From Gillisia sp. Hel1_33_143 (GTDB taxonomy: Bacteria; Bacteroidota; Bacteroidia; Flavobacteriales; Flavobacteriaceae), in NCBI RefSeq assembly GCF_900104765.1, contig NZ_LT629737.1, forward strand, positions 1,426,001 to 1,490,000: a DNA stretch of 64,000 nucleotides, written 5' to 3'. The first letter of the stretch is position 1. Every line of letters begins with the position of its first letter. Position numbers and translations under genes: made by a program. Under the pieces are notes generated by a model, which made no database searches, was not told the DNA's origin, and saw nothing but the letters and a program-made list of their open reading frames with translations. Shown piece after piece: positions 43,701-52,125 of the stretch.

Positions 43701-46247
43701 CTCATCAAAGCTAGGGAAAAGTGCATCAACATTACTTTCGCATACGATAGATGGTTCTGGAGAAGGTAAAGTTGTACCCTCGGATACAGTTACTGTAAAT
43801 TCTTCTGTATCTTCACCTTCAAGGCAAGATTCAATGTCATTTTCGCTTACAGTATAAATTATGGTGAAAGTTCCAGTGCTAGATATATCTAAAACTCCGT
43901 TCGTAATTGGTGCGCCGTTTATAGTAAATGTTCCTCCTGAGGGATTACCAGAATTTAGAATACTATTCAAGTCCAAACTTGATTGAGAAGTACATGCTAT
44001 CACATCTTCAATATTTCCTGCATTTGCTGGAGTTGTATCGGTAATTGTTAAGCTTATTGGTAATGAACTTACTCCACAGCTATTAGTAACATTGTAAGTT
44101 GTTACGAAAGTTGCCGAAGGAGCTCGGTTTTCGTTAGCTAAATAATTCAAAATTTGACCTCCCACTTCTTGTAAGCTAGGAGTAAAAGTTCCACTTAAAT
44201 CTGTAATACCTCTTTCAGCTAATGCGTCATTATATAAAGCTATTGCAGCAGCAGGGTTTGTTAAGAAACCTGCAACTTCAGTAATACATTCTTCTAAAGC
44301 TATTGGAGCTCCTAGATCTGTTCCTTGTACAGTTATGGTGAAAGTAGTAGAATCTGAAGTTCCAGGAGTAGTGCATGCCTGTCCATCACCAACTGAATAG
44401 GTTATTGTATATGTTCCTGCTCCTATAGCTGGATCAAAATTACCATCATTATTAACACCAATACCAGTAAATGTACCATTAGGAGTTGCACCCTGACTTA
44501 ATAATGAATTGTCAAGTATAACTATTTCTGTGGATTCACATGGCAATGTAATATTCGCTATAGATCCTGCATTTGCATCTTGAACTGGTACAACAGATAC
44601 AGTAAGAATTACTGAAGATTGGCAATCACCTGTACCTAAAGTGTAAGTAGTAAGGTAGTCACCAACTTTATCAATATTATTCTGATACATTTCAGATAAT
44701 TCTCTAGGGGTAGGATCGAATGTTCCATTTCTAGGAGTTCCAGACGCTAAAAGGTTTAAATAATATTTTCTTATTTCATCAAAGCTAGGAAATAGCGCAT
44801 CTACATCAGATTCGCAAACAATACCAGTTGTAGGAGTTCCGAAATCTACAGAATTACTTCCTACAGTTATAGTGAAAGTAGTAGAATCTGAGGTTCCAGG
44901 TGTAGTACAAAGAGAACCATCACCTACCGAATAAGTAATTGTATATGTTCCAGGTCCTACAGAAGGATCAAAATTACCATCTGCGTTAATTCCTGTTCCA
45001 GTGAATTTTCCATCAACAGTAGCATTGGAACTTAAAATATCGTTGTTAAGAATTACAAGATTTGTATTTCCACAATCAACAATTATATCTTCAATGGTGC
45101 CTGCATTTGCATCCTGAACAGGGACTACACTAATAGTCAGATTTACAGAAGTCTCACAGCTTCCTTCACCTACCGTATAAGTAGTAGTAAAGTCACCAAG
45201 ACCATCTGCATCGTTTTGATAAATTTGAGCTATTTGACCCGCATCTGGACTAAAAGTACCATTTCTTGGAACTCCAGATTCTAATAAACCTAAGTAAAAA
45301 TTACGAATAGCATCTTCACTAGGAAACATAGCATCTACATCAGTTTCACAAACAATTCCTGGAGCTGGAGTATTAATTACAATAGGATCGGTTAATTCTA
45401 CGAAAACTGGAGCTCTATCACCAGCAGAAGTTTCACAAGGAGGTGTAATACTACCTCTAGCGTTTACTACTTGGGCAGCGAAATATGTTTGCCCATTGAT
45501 AAGTTGAGTGTTAGAAGCTAATGGAGAATTTGCAGTTTGAGATCTGTACCATCTTATTGCTTGAGTGTTATTGTAAGTTCCTTGAGCAACAAGATCTGCA
45601 ACAGTTGCATTTTCACAAAATGTCTGTGTTGTTTCTACATTTGGAGCTACAATTTGATTAGGATTAAAACCAACTGCTACTCTAAACGAAGGACAGGAAC
45701 CAGCTGCTGCGGTATTTGTTGGCACTTGACCAACAAAATAACTAGATCCAGCATTTAGTGTTGCACCAATTAATGGAGTAGTTGATTCTTCGGAGCCATA
45801 AACTTCAATACGGTAGTTGGTTTGTGGAACGAATAAATCTGCTAAATTATCAGAATTAAAGCTAGCTGGAGTACACGTGGTAAACTCAAATCCACTTACA
45901 ACGCTGTTGGTTATTCTATTTGCAGGTCGCGGCGCATTTGTTACCGTAACAGATAAAGGAGATCTACAATCTCCAGTTGAATTGTTAACAAAATAAATTG
46001 CTCCATTTGTTAATAATTCATCTCCAGGAATGGCTTGAGTATCACCTTCTGTATCCGATGTTTGGAAAACCGGAAAACCGTCGGTATCAAGATCATCTAT
46101 CGTTTGCAGATAGCAGAATGTTTGAGAAGCAGGAAAATCTCCTGGTTCAGGGCACGTTTGCCCAAATGAGGGCGAACTTCCAATTAATAAAATAAAGGCA
46201 AAAAAGAGCATAGAAATCCCCTTCTTTCCTAAAGTAAAATTTTGCAT
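40707..46247 (-). CDS. Giant repeat protein with gliding motility-associated (type B) C-terminal domain
   Basis: A 1,846-residue surface protein exported by type IX secretion, probably an adhesin. The signal peptide ends at PSFGQ (about residue 30). The C-terminal ~90 residues are the type B domain typical of SprB-like cargo: IPEGFSPNGDQINDKFVIPDI, then IEIFNRWGQVVFEG, WDG, and LPAGVYFYILKYNDG. In between lie many cysteine-bearing beta modules of two main kinds. One has the core VDALFPSFDEIRKYYLNLL followed by PRNGTF. The other has the core NANAG followed by GTFS and TITYSV. Two ~170-residue units (DNA 42254-42743 and 42764-43253) are almost identical. Genes for PorP/SprF and OmpA proteins follow in the same operon. 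Confidence 0.9.
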   Translation of the reverse strand: MQNFTLGKKGISMLFFAFILLIGSSPSFGQTCPEPGDFPASQTFCYLQTIDDLDTDGFPVFQTSDTEGDTQAIPGDELLTNGAIYFVNNSTGDCRSPLSVTVTNAPRPANRITNSVVSGFEFTTCTPASFNSDNLADLFVPQTNYRIEVYGSEESTTPLIGATLNAGSSYFVGQVPTNTAAAGSCPSFRVAVGFNPNQIVAPNVETTQTFCENATVADLVAQGTYNNTQAIRWYRSQTANSPLASNTQLINGQTYFAAQVVNARGSITPPCETSAGDRAPVFVELTDPIVINTPAPGIVCETDVDAMFPSEDAIRNFYLGLLESGVPRNGTFSPDAGQIAQIYQNDADGLGDFTTTYTVGEGSCETSVNLTISVVPVQDANAGTIEDIIVDCGNTNLVILNNDILSSNATVDGKFTGTGINADGNFDPSVGPGTYTITYSVGDGSLCTTPGTSDSTTFTITVGSNSVDFGTPTTGIVCESDVDALFPSFDEIRKYYLNLLASGTPRNGTFDPTPRELSEMYQNNIDKVGDYLTTYTLGTGDCQSSVILTVSVVPVQDANAGSIANITLPCESTEIVILDNSLLSQGATPNGTFTGIGVNNDGNFDPAIGAGTYTITYSVGDGQACTTPGTSDSTTFTITVQGTDLGAPIALEECITEVAGFLTNPAAAIALYNDALAERGITDLSGTFTPSLQEVGGQILNYLANENRAPSATFVTTYNVTNSCGVSSLPISLTITDTTPANAGNIEDVIACTSQSSLDLNSILNSGNPSGGTFTINGAPITNGVLDISSTGTFTIIYTVSENDIESCLEGEDTEEFTVTVSEGTTLPSPEPSIVCESNVDALFPSFDEIRKYYLNLLPQGTPRNGTFNPTPREISQMYQNDADGLGDFTTTYTYGNGSCNNISLTVTVVPSVVANVGDIANEIVCTNQEGFNLFNLLTSANTIGGTFSNSNGTITNGILDISNAGVFDITYTVTASDLTTCLSGTSSTNFSITVNELIEANAGENIVVNYCEDQNENIDLRNLLSVQNSTRGTFSAPFEDGLFNPSTVGVGEFTITYSINGAADCAIGSDVATITINVNEVQNANAGTIDDATACTAQGTLDLSSLLTSANIAGGTFTSDNGSINNGLLDVTTAGDFNITYTVSENDPTTCLIGTDSTQFTITVNQVVEANAGENIAINYCEDQNENIDLRTLLSVQNSTRGTFSAPFEDGLFNPSTVGVGEFTITYSINGAADCAIGSDVATITINVNEVQNANAGTIDDATACTAQGTLDLSSLLTSANIAGGTFTSDNGSINNGLLDVTTAGVFNITYTVSENDPTTCLIGTDSTQFIINVTEGNANAGADNSVEVCQAEVDNFNTTQVRRFYLGLLEEGVDRNGTFNPTISEIIAQYQSNKIASFTTTYTVGNGACTDSADLTITVRESLTANAGEDVTLNFCSTESSFALVDYLNDDALTVGVFEGFEDGIFNPADNVGTTTFTYVVDYSNDNNECTTGTETATFTITVTEPQTADAGDDIAASYCVDQTEDVDLRSLLPEANRNRGTFSAPYQDGIFNPSAAGEGVVTLTYSLNGAEDCAIGTDEATITITVNGISDAPVADADQTFCFINNPTVADLSATGSNIVWYEDATLTIVAESTDPLVTGEDYYAVATADENSCGSTAVMVNVTINDSDAPTLQLEGNEFCRQDNPTVQDLVDNVNGTNVSIYSSEDGGTALVASTTLQNGITYYATSTDSDFGCESTERLAIVVKVGFCGIPEGFSPNGDQINDKFVIPDIATDYPNYTIEIFNRWGQVVFEGNASTGDWDGISNRKTTLGNDVLPAGVYFYILKYNDGVTSPVQGKLYLSR
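42254..43253. repeat. Near-identical 510-bp tandem repeat inside the adhesin gene
   Basis: 42254-42743 and 42764-43253 align at a constant offset of 510 bp (170 codons). I count only about seven single-base differences, several in the final 70 nt, whereas other modules of the gene have diverged widely. It signals a recent in-frame duplication or gene conversion. Confidence 0.9.
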
Positions 46248-46456
46248 AGGCTAGGTGTTAAATTTGACATTAAATGATCGTTAATAATTACGGGTATTAA
46301 AACCGTCACAAATATTGCAATAAATTTCAACAATAAAGGCTCATTTAAGTATAATTTTAACAACAGCTTTAAAATACGTTAATGTTTTGTTAACCTGCTA
46401 ATTGTCATTAGTTTTGGCGTAAGATTTTCTAGTGTAATTTCCGTTATATTCGATAT

Positions 46457-47338
46457 ATGAAAACAATCTTAATATTATTAGTTATCATAGTTACTCAAAG
46501 TTGCTATTCTCAAAATATTTCTAAAGAAATTAGCTCAAATATTCATAACGGTGAAGTAGGTAAAGCTGTAGAATTGTTGGAGGGAAATATTAAACATAAT
46601 CCTAATGATATTTCTTCCATCAATATTCTGGGGGATATTTATAGTTATCAAAAAAAATGGGATGAAGCCATAGATTGCTATAAAAAACTTCTTGTCTTGG
46701 AAACGAATAATGCAGAGTATAATTTTAAATATGGAGGTGCTTTAGGAATGAAAGCTCTTTCAGTATCTAAAGTGCAAGCCGTAGTCTATATTTCTGATAT
46801 TAAAACTTATTTGGAAAGAACTTTAGAACTTCAGTCTACTCATATAGAGGCGAGAAGGGCTTTAATAGAGCTTTATATTAAGCTCCCTGGGTTCTTAGGG
46901 GGTGATCATGAGCGCGCTGTTACCTTATCTCAAGAACTGTTTTATTTGAGTAAAGTAGATTTTTATTTGGCTAAAGCGTTTATTCTTAAAGAAGATGGTG
47001 ATATTGCCGAGGCGAAAGTTTACTACAATAAAGCGTTTGTTTTATACAATCAGTTACCGGAGGGCAAAAGGAGGAATTCCTTAAATTATGAACTAGGAAA
47101 GATCGCTGCGGAGATGGATCTACAGTCATCTTTCGGTCTAAAATTATTGGATATATATATTCAAAAATATAATTACAAAGATATTTATTCTCTCGAATGG
47201 GCTTTTCTCAGAAAAGCTCAAATTCAGGCAGATCAAAAGAACAAACAAGAAGCTTACCTAGCAATAAATAAAGCTTTATCCATTAATAGTCAGTTCAAAG
47301 AGGGACATCAAGAAAGAAAAAGAATACAGAATCTATAA
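46457..47338 (+). CDS. Exported tetratricopeptide-repeat protein
   Basis: A 293-residue exported protein with TPR-type helical repeats. The N-terminus is a signal peptide (LILLVIIVTQSCYSQ, about 1-19); its cysteine lacks a good lipobox. TPR-like units are visible from about residue 30 (GKAVELLEGNIKHNPNDISSINILGDIYSYQKKWDEAIDCYKKLLVLE) and again at the C-terminus (AYLAINKALSINSQFKEGH). Such proteins usually scaffold other envelope proteins; no partner is evident. It is divergent from the adhesin gene. Confidence 0.8.
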   Translation: MKTILILLVIIVTQSCYSQNISKEISSNIHNGEVGKAVELLEGNIKHNPNDISSINILGDIYSYQKKWDEAIDCYKKLLVLETNNAEYNFKYGGALGMKALSVSKVQAVVYISDIKTYLERTLELQSTHIEARRALIELYIKLPGFLGGDHERAVTLSQELFYLSKVDFYLAKAFILKEDGDIAEAKVYYNKAFVLYNQLPEGKRRNSLNYELGKIAAEMDLQSSFGLKLLDIYIQKYNYKDIYSLEWAFLRKAQIQADQKNKQEAYLAINKALSINSQFKEGHQERKRIQNL

Positions 47339-47383
47339 CGTATTTACTATAATTTTGGCATAGAGGTTTGTTAATGAAATAAG

Positions 47384-47391
47384 TATATTTG
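47384..47391 (+). promoter_or_regulatory. -7 promoter element of mpl
   Basis: TATATTTG is an exact TAnnTTTG match 15 nt before the ATG at 47407. It overlaps an upstream in-frame TTG (47389), which cannot therefore be the start. TTTG motifs at 47367 and 47354 are off the usual spacing. Confidence 0.5.
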
Positions 47392-47406
47392 CTCAAATTT
47401 CAGTTT

Positions 47407-48762
47407 ATGAACTTACATTTTATTGCTATAGGTGGGAGCGCTATGCACAATCTAGCGCTTGCATTACATCATAAAGGCTACAAGGTTACAGGAAGTGACG
47501 ATGCTATTTTTGAGCCTTCTAAATCTCGATTAGATAAATTTGGATTGTTGCCTCCCGAATGCGGATGGTTTCCGGAAAAGATAACCACTAATTTAGATGC
47601 AGTCATTTTAGGGATGCATGCTAAAGAGAATAATCCTGAACTGCAAAAATCCAAAGAGTTAAATATACCTATTTACTCTTATCCTGAATTCTTATACGAG
47701 CAATCAAAAAATAAAACACGAGTTGTTATTGGTGGTTCTCATGGGAAAACTACCATAACCTCCATGGTCTTACATGTAATGCATTATCATGATAAGGAAG
47801 TAGATTATATGGTGGGAGCTCAGCTAGAAGGTTTTGATACGATGGTGAACCTCACCGAGGATAATGACTTTATAGTATTAGAAGGAGACGAATATCTTTC
47901 TTCTCCTATAGATAGAAGACCAAAATTTCATTTATATAAACCGAATATTGCACTGCTAAGCGGAATTGCTTGGGATCATATTAACGTGTTTCCAACATAT
48001 GATAATTATCTAGAACAATTTAAAATATTTGTAGATTCTATTATTAGTGGCGGAGTTATAGTTTTCAATGAAGAAGATAAAGATTTGAAAGAGGTTGTAA
48101 GCAATTCTGAAAATCAAATTAGAAAGCATGCATATGTTACTCCAGAATATAGGGTTGAAAATGGTATAACTATCTTAGATACTCCTGAAGGAGAATTGCC
48201 AATAGAGATTTTTGGTGCTCATAATCTAAATAATCTTGCCGGTGCGAAATGGATCTGCCAACATATGGGTATAGATGAAGATGATTTCTATGAAGCAATA
48301 AGTACATTTAAAGGGGCATCAAAGAGATTAGAGCAAATTGTAGCTTCAGATAGAACAGTAGTTTTTAAAGATTTTGCACATAGCCCATCCAAGGTTTCTG
48401 CTACCACAAAAGCTGTCAAGGATCAGTTTGTAGATAAAGAAGTTATAGCTTGTTTAGAATTACATACTTATAGCAGCCTTACTCCAGAATTTTTAAAACA
48501 ATATAAAGACAGTCTAAATCCGGCCAATAAAGCGGTGGTATTTTATTCTCCGGAGGCTCTAGAGCTTAAAAAGCTTAATCCTATTTCTAAGGAACAGATC
48601 ATAACTGCTTTTGGTAGGGAGGATCTTATTGTTTATACCAATGCTGTAGAATTTCAAAATTATTTGGAGACGCTAGATTATAATAATAAAGCAGTTTTAC
48701 TTATGAGCAGCGGGAATTACGGCGGACTTAACTTTGATGATATTAAGAATTGGGCAAAATAA
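47407..48762 (+). CDS. mpl: UDP-N-acetylmuramate:L-alanyl-gamma-D-glutamyl-meso-diaminopimelate ligase
   Basis: Peptidoglycan-recycling ligase that joins recovered murein tripeptide to UDP-MurNAc, by-passing MurC, MurD and MurE. The N-terminus MNLHFIAIGGSAMHNLALALHHKGYKVTGSDD is the MurC/Mpl Rossmann start. The P-loop is VVIGGSHGKTTITSMVLH. VLEGDEYLSSPIDRRPKFHLYKPNIALLSGIAWDHINVF is the Mpl-type signature (DEY..S..D.R.K). The start is ATG 47407, giving 451 residues, since the upstream TTG lies in the promoter. Together with anmK (1.3 kb) it indicates muropeptide recycling. Confidence 0.94.
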   Translation: MNLHFIAIGGSAMHNLALALHHKGYKVTGSDDAIFEPSKSRLDKFGLLPPECGWFPEKITTNLDAVILGMHAKENNPELQKSKELNIPIYSYPEFLYEQSKNKTRVVIGGSHGKTTITSMVLHVMHYHDKEVDYMVGAQLEGFDTMVNLTEDNDFIVLEGDEYLSSPIDRRPKFHLYKPNIALLSGIAWDHINVFPTYDNYLEQFKIFVDSIISGGVIVFNEEDKDLKEVVSNSENQIRKHAYVTPEYRVENGITILDTPEGELPIEIFGAHNLNNLAGAKWICQHMGIDEDDFYEAISTFKGASKRLEQIVASDRTVVFKDFAHSPSKVSATTKAVKDQFVDKEVIACLELHTYSSLTPEFLKQYKDSLNPANKAVVFYSPEALELKKLNPISKEQIITAFGREDLIVYTNAVEFQNYLETLDYNNKAVLLMSSGNYGGLNFDDIKNWAK

Positions 48763-48807
48763 CATGGGTTAAATTACAGTGCTGAAATTCAATTGTTTAT
48801 ATATTAA

Positions 48808-48862
48808 AATGTTCTTTGTTTTTTTATCTTTAATAAAAGAGATAAAATGAGCAAAGAACATT
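48808..48862. repeat. Long inverted repeat across the radC start codon
   Basis: Outer arms 48808-48818 and 48852-48862 are a perfect 11-bp inverted repeat (AATGTTCTTTG and its complement). Inner arms 48822-48831 and 48838-48847 add a 10-bp stem with one G-U pair around a 6-nt loop. The radC ATG (48847-48849) lies inside the structure. Confidence 0.65.
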
Positions 48863-49545
48863 CTTCTTTTAGTATTAAAAATTGGGCGCTAGATGATCGC
48901 CCGCGAGAGAAATTACTACAAAAAGGCAAAACGAGTTTGAGTGATGCAGAACTGATCGCTATTTTAATTGGTTCTGGTAATTCTAAAGACAGCGCGGTAG
49001 AGCTAAGTAAGAAGATCTTATCTCATTGTAATAATAGCCTGAATTATTTAGGGAAATTATCTGTGCAACAACTCACACAATTTAGAGGTATTGGTGATGC
49101 TAAAGCTATCACTATTATTGCTGCAATGGAGCTTTCTCGCAGGCGTAGATATGAAGAAGCATTAGAGCTTGCAAAGATCTCAAGCAGCAATTCGGTTTTC
49201 GAGATTCTTCAACCAGTTATTGGGGAATTACAACATGAAGAATTTTGGATCTTATATCTAAATAATTCAAATAAGGTGATAGAGCAGTTTCAAATTAGTA
49301 AAGGAGGTATTACCGGAACGTTAGTAGATGTTAGAATTACTCTAAGAAAAGCATTGGAATTAGGTGCAGTTTCTCTAATTCTAGCGCATAACCATCCTTC
49401 CGGAAACTTAAATCCCAGTGAGGCAGACAAGCAGCTAACATCAAAACTAAAAACTGCAGCTGAAAGTCTTGATATTAAGATTCTAGATCATCTTATTGTT
49501 ACTGAGAAAAGTTACTTTAGCTTTGCAGATGAAGGAATGCTCTAA
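48847..49545 (+). CDS. radC: RadC family protein (JAB domain)
   Basis: A 232-residue RadC/YicR protein. The N-terminal helix-hairpin-helix region includes DRPREKLLQKGKTSLSDAELIAILIGSG and FRGIGDAKAITIIAAMELSRR. The C-terminal MPN/JAB metal-binding domain has LAHNHPSGNLNPSEADKQLT with the HxHx7-8D zinc set. The name derives from an early link to DNA repair; the true role is unresolved, and a link to DNA processing is inferred from family context. An extended inverted repeat folds over its start codon. Confidence 0.93.
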   Translation: MSKEHSSFSIKNWALDDRPREKLLQKGKTSLSDAELIAILIGSGNSKDSAVELSKKILSHCNNSLNYLGKLSVQQLTQFRGIGDAKAITIIAAMELSRRRRYEEALELAKISSSNSVFEILQPVIGELQHEEFWILYLNNSNKVIEQFQISKGGITGTLVDVRITLRKALELGAVSLILAHNHPSGNLNPSEADKQLTSKLKTAAESLDIKILDHLIVTEKSYFSFADEGML

Positions 49546-49557
49546 GCTAAATATGCA

Positions 49558-50844
49558 ATGCTCTTAATTTATACTCAAAAAATAACACCCAGAATAATTT
49601 ATATTTTCAAGCATATATGTACTCACGTGCTAGGTTTGGACATTAAATTCACTACCAAAATAGAAGAATTTATTGCGCATCAAGGCATGAAGTTCTCTTA
49701 TGGGAAGAAAAGGCTAGGAAATGAGCTATTTATTCAAAGTACAGAACTTCTATTAGAACAGGGTTTAAGCGATGTAGAGGTAAAGGTTCAGAAATGGGAA
49801 CAGACAAAGTGCTTCTTTGCTGTTTCAGATAATAGCGATCTACCTTTCGATATTTTCGCTTCATCTTTTTACCTGCTCTCCAGGTATGAAGAATATCTTC
49901 CTCATGTAAAAGATGAATCGGGGAGATTCCCGGCATCAGAAAGTTTAGCTTATAAAAAATCTTTTATAAAAAGTCCGGTAGTAGATATTTGGGCTTATAA
50001 GTTTAAAGATCTTTTAGAACTCAGATTTCCAGACATAGAGATAAGAAAAAGGGACTATGTGGCTACAACAATCATTTCTGTAAGTCATGTTTTTAATTTT
50101 AAGAACAAAGGTTTTCTAAGAACCTTAACTGGAACTATAAAAGATATAAGCCGACTTAAATTTACAAGGGTTTCAGATAGGATCAAGGTATTATTAAGGT
50201 TAAAAAAAGATCCTTATAATGTTTTTGAAGACCTAATTAGTTTTATAAAGAGACATAAGGCTAAGATGGTATTTATGTTTCAATTAAGCGATTACAATGT
50301 GTATGACAGAAATATTAATCATAATAGACTTAATTATAAATCTATTATAAAATATATGGCAGACTATTCAAAAGTTGGATTAAGGCTTGGATATTTTGCT
50401 GTAAAAGAATTAAAAGCTCTTAAATCTGAAAAGAAACGTTTTGAAAATATAATTCATGGGCCTTTACAAAATGTGCTAAATAGTAAATATAATTTAATGC
50501 TTCCGGAGCATTACAGCTATCTAAACGAACTAGAGATCACTAATGACTATTCTATGGGCTATCCACAAACTCCAGGATTTAGAGCAGGAACTACTACGCC
50601 GTACTTATTTTTTGATATTAATATGGAGGTAACAACCCCGCTAACAGTGCATCCTTATATTTTTCACTCACAAATATGTCAATCCAAAAATCAGGCAGAG
50701 TTAGAAATTATTATAGATGATATGGCAGAACAACTTAAAGCGGTAGGAGCTCCATTTATCTCCGTTTTTAAAAATCGAGATTTTTCAGAATATTCAGATA
50801 AGAATTTACATTATTCACTATTAGAACGTATCCATGAAATTTGA
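49558..50844 (+). CDS. Degenerate polysaccharide-deacetylase-like protein
   Basis: A 428-residue protein resembling the ~430-residue polysaccharide-deacetylase (DUF7033-type) proteins that lie beside YjjG-type genes in Flavobacteriaceae. The N-terminal ~150 residues are the associated domain (LPFDIFASSFYLLSRYEEYLPHVKDESGRF). The deacetylase-like part ends in DYSMGYPQTPGFRAGTTTPYLFFDI. The catalytic segments look eroded: where I expect a DxD, the protein has SVSH (174-177). The usual HPS block reads GLRLGY (274-279), and the RQH-type block reads SKYN (309-312). It may be a pseudoenzyme. The next gene starts inside its 3' end (11-nt overlap). Confidence 0.7.
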   Translation: MLLIYTQKITPRIIYIFKHICTHVLGLDIKFTTKIEEFIAHQGMKFSYGKKRLGNELFIQSTELLLEQGLSDVEVKVQKWEQTKCFFAVSDNSDLPFDIFASSFYLLSRYEEYLPHVKDESGRFPASESLAYKKSFIKSPVVDIWAYKFKDLLELRFPDIEIRKRDYVATTIISVSHVFNFKNKGFLRTLTGTIKDISRLKFTRVSDRIKVLLRLKKDPYNVFEDLISFIKRHKAKMVFMFQLSDYNVYDRNINHNRLNYKSIIKYMADYSKVGLRLGYFAVKELKALKSEKKRFENIIHGPLQNVLNSKYNLMLPEHYSYLNELEITNDYSMGYPQTPGFRAGTTTPYLFFDINMEVTTPLTVHPYIFHSQICQSKNQAELEIIIDDMAEQLKAVGAPFISVFKNRDFSEYSDKNLHYSLLERIHEI

Positions 50845-51523
50845 TAATATTCAACATGTTTATTTTGATTTAGACCATACTCTATGGGATTTTGATAAAA
50901 ATTCTGCCTTAACATTTGAGATGATCCTGAAACAAGAACGTATAGATATCGATTTATCTGAATTCTTAGATGTCTATATTCCTATAAATAGCAATTATTG
51001 GGAATTGTATCGTAATGACCAGATCTCTAAAGAATCTCTAAGGTCTGGCAGGTTAAAAGATAGTTTTGAGCAACTAAAAATGAACATACCTCTAGAAACT
51101 GTTGATAGTCTTGCCACAAAATATTTAGAATACTTACCTCAGAATAATCATTTGCTAGAAGATACCCTGGAGATTTTAGAGTATTTGAAGCCCAACTATA
51201 AGTTACATATTATTACCAATGGTTTTGAAGAGGTACAGAATGATAAATTAAATAATTCTAAAATATCTAAATTCTTTACCACAATAACTACTTCAGAAGA
51301 GGCCGGGGTTAAAAAACCGAATACTAAGATCTTCAATTTAGCTTTAGAAAAAGCATCGGCATACCCGGAAAATAGTATTATGATTGGAGATAATTTTGAA
51401 GCTGATATCTTAGGTGCTAAGAATGCAGGAATGAAATTTCTATACTTTGACTATTATCAAAAGCGCGAAGTTTTAGAATGTCTTCAAATTCAAAAGTTAA
51501 AAGAGATATACGAGTATCTATAG
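50834..51523 (+). CDS. YjjG-family HAD nucleotidase
   Basis: Haloacid-dehalogenase phosphatase of the YjjG type, which removes phosphate from noncanonical pyrimidine nucleotides to keep them out of DNA. FDLDHTLWDF holds the nucleophile Asp12 and acid Asp14, HIITNGF is motif II, KKPNTKIF the motif III Lys, and MIGDNFEADILGAKNAGM motif IV. The 229 residues are normal. It overlaps the preceding gene by 11 nt, so translation is probably coupled. Confidence 0.92.
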   Translation: MKFDNIQHVYFDLDHTLWDFDKNSALTFEMILKQERIDIDLSEFLDVYIPINSNYWELYRNDQISKESLRSGRLKDSFEQLKMNIPLETVDSLATKYLEYLPQNNHLLEDTLEILEYLKPNYKLHIITNGFEEVQNDKLNNSKISKFFTTITTSEEAGVKKPNTKIFNLALEKASAYPENSIMIGDNFEADILGAKNAGMKFLYFDYYQKREVLECLQIQKLKEIYEYL

Positions 51524-51570
51524 CAATAAAGAATTCCTATATTCGTTTTATTACCCAAATCTTAAACCGA

Positions 51571-52122
51571 ATGTACCTCCAGAAACTTTTATATAAGGTC
51601 CTGCTATTTTCCTTGATTATAATTGGTGCTATTTCGTGTGTTAAAGATGTAGATCTCGATCAAACCGATGAAATATCTCTTCAGCCAAAAATGCAAGTAG
51701 ATCTATTGATATTTGATGTAGATGAAGTAGATTTTATAGATCCTGAAACTACTGCTTTAAGAACAGTTATTAAAGATACTGTAAGGCTTGAATTTCTAGA
51801 TGATAGTTACATTCAAGATGATCTGGATAAAGTGGAATTTAGCTTTAAATATAGCAACACCTTCCCTCAAGATTTTAATACTACTATCTACCTGCTTTCA
51901 GAAAATGACAGAACACAGAGAAAAATAGATCTTACAGTGAAGGGAGGTTCTTCAACCTCTCCAGAAATTACAGAAATAATAGATTTTGTAGATACAGCTG
52001 AAATTGATATGATTAAGAGATCTATTAAAATGGTAGTTGAGGTTGCTGTAGTTCCTAATACAGAACCTTTTGTGGGGGAGCTTAAATTTCAATCTAAAGG
52101 CTTATTTTATTTTGTTTTTTAA
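51571..52122 (+). CDS. Hypothetical lipoprotein
   Basis: An unrecognised 183-residue lipoprotein. The signal peptide ends at Cys23 (GAISC), followed by an Asp-rich start (VKDVDLDQTDEIS), a predicted beta-rich body and a hydrophobic C-terminus (KGLFYFVF). The start is placed at ATG 51571; a longer frame from 51478 overlaps the YjjG gene and lacks a signal at its own N-terminus. It is the first gene of a three-gene envelope cluster with a DUF5723 barrel and another exported protein, separated by 3 and -1 nt, so a shared role is likely but unknown. Confidence 0.75.
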   Translation: MYLQKLLYKVLLFSLIIIGAISCVKDVDLDQTDEISLQPKMQVDLLIFDVDEVDFIDPETTALRTVIKDTVRLEFLDDSYIQDDLDKVEFSFKYSNTFPQDFNTTIYLLSENDRTQRKIDLTVKGGSSTSPEITEIIDFVDTAEIDMIKRSIKMVVEVAVVPNTEPFVGELKFQSKGLFYFVF

Positions 52123-52125
52123 GTT

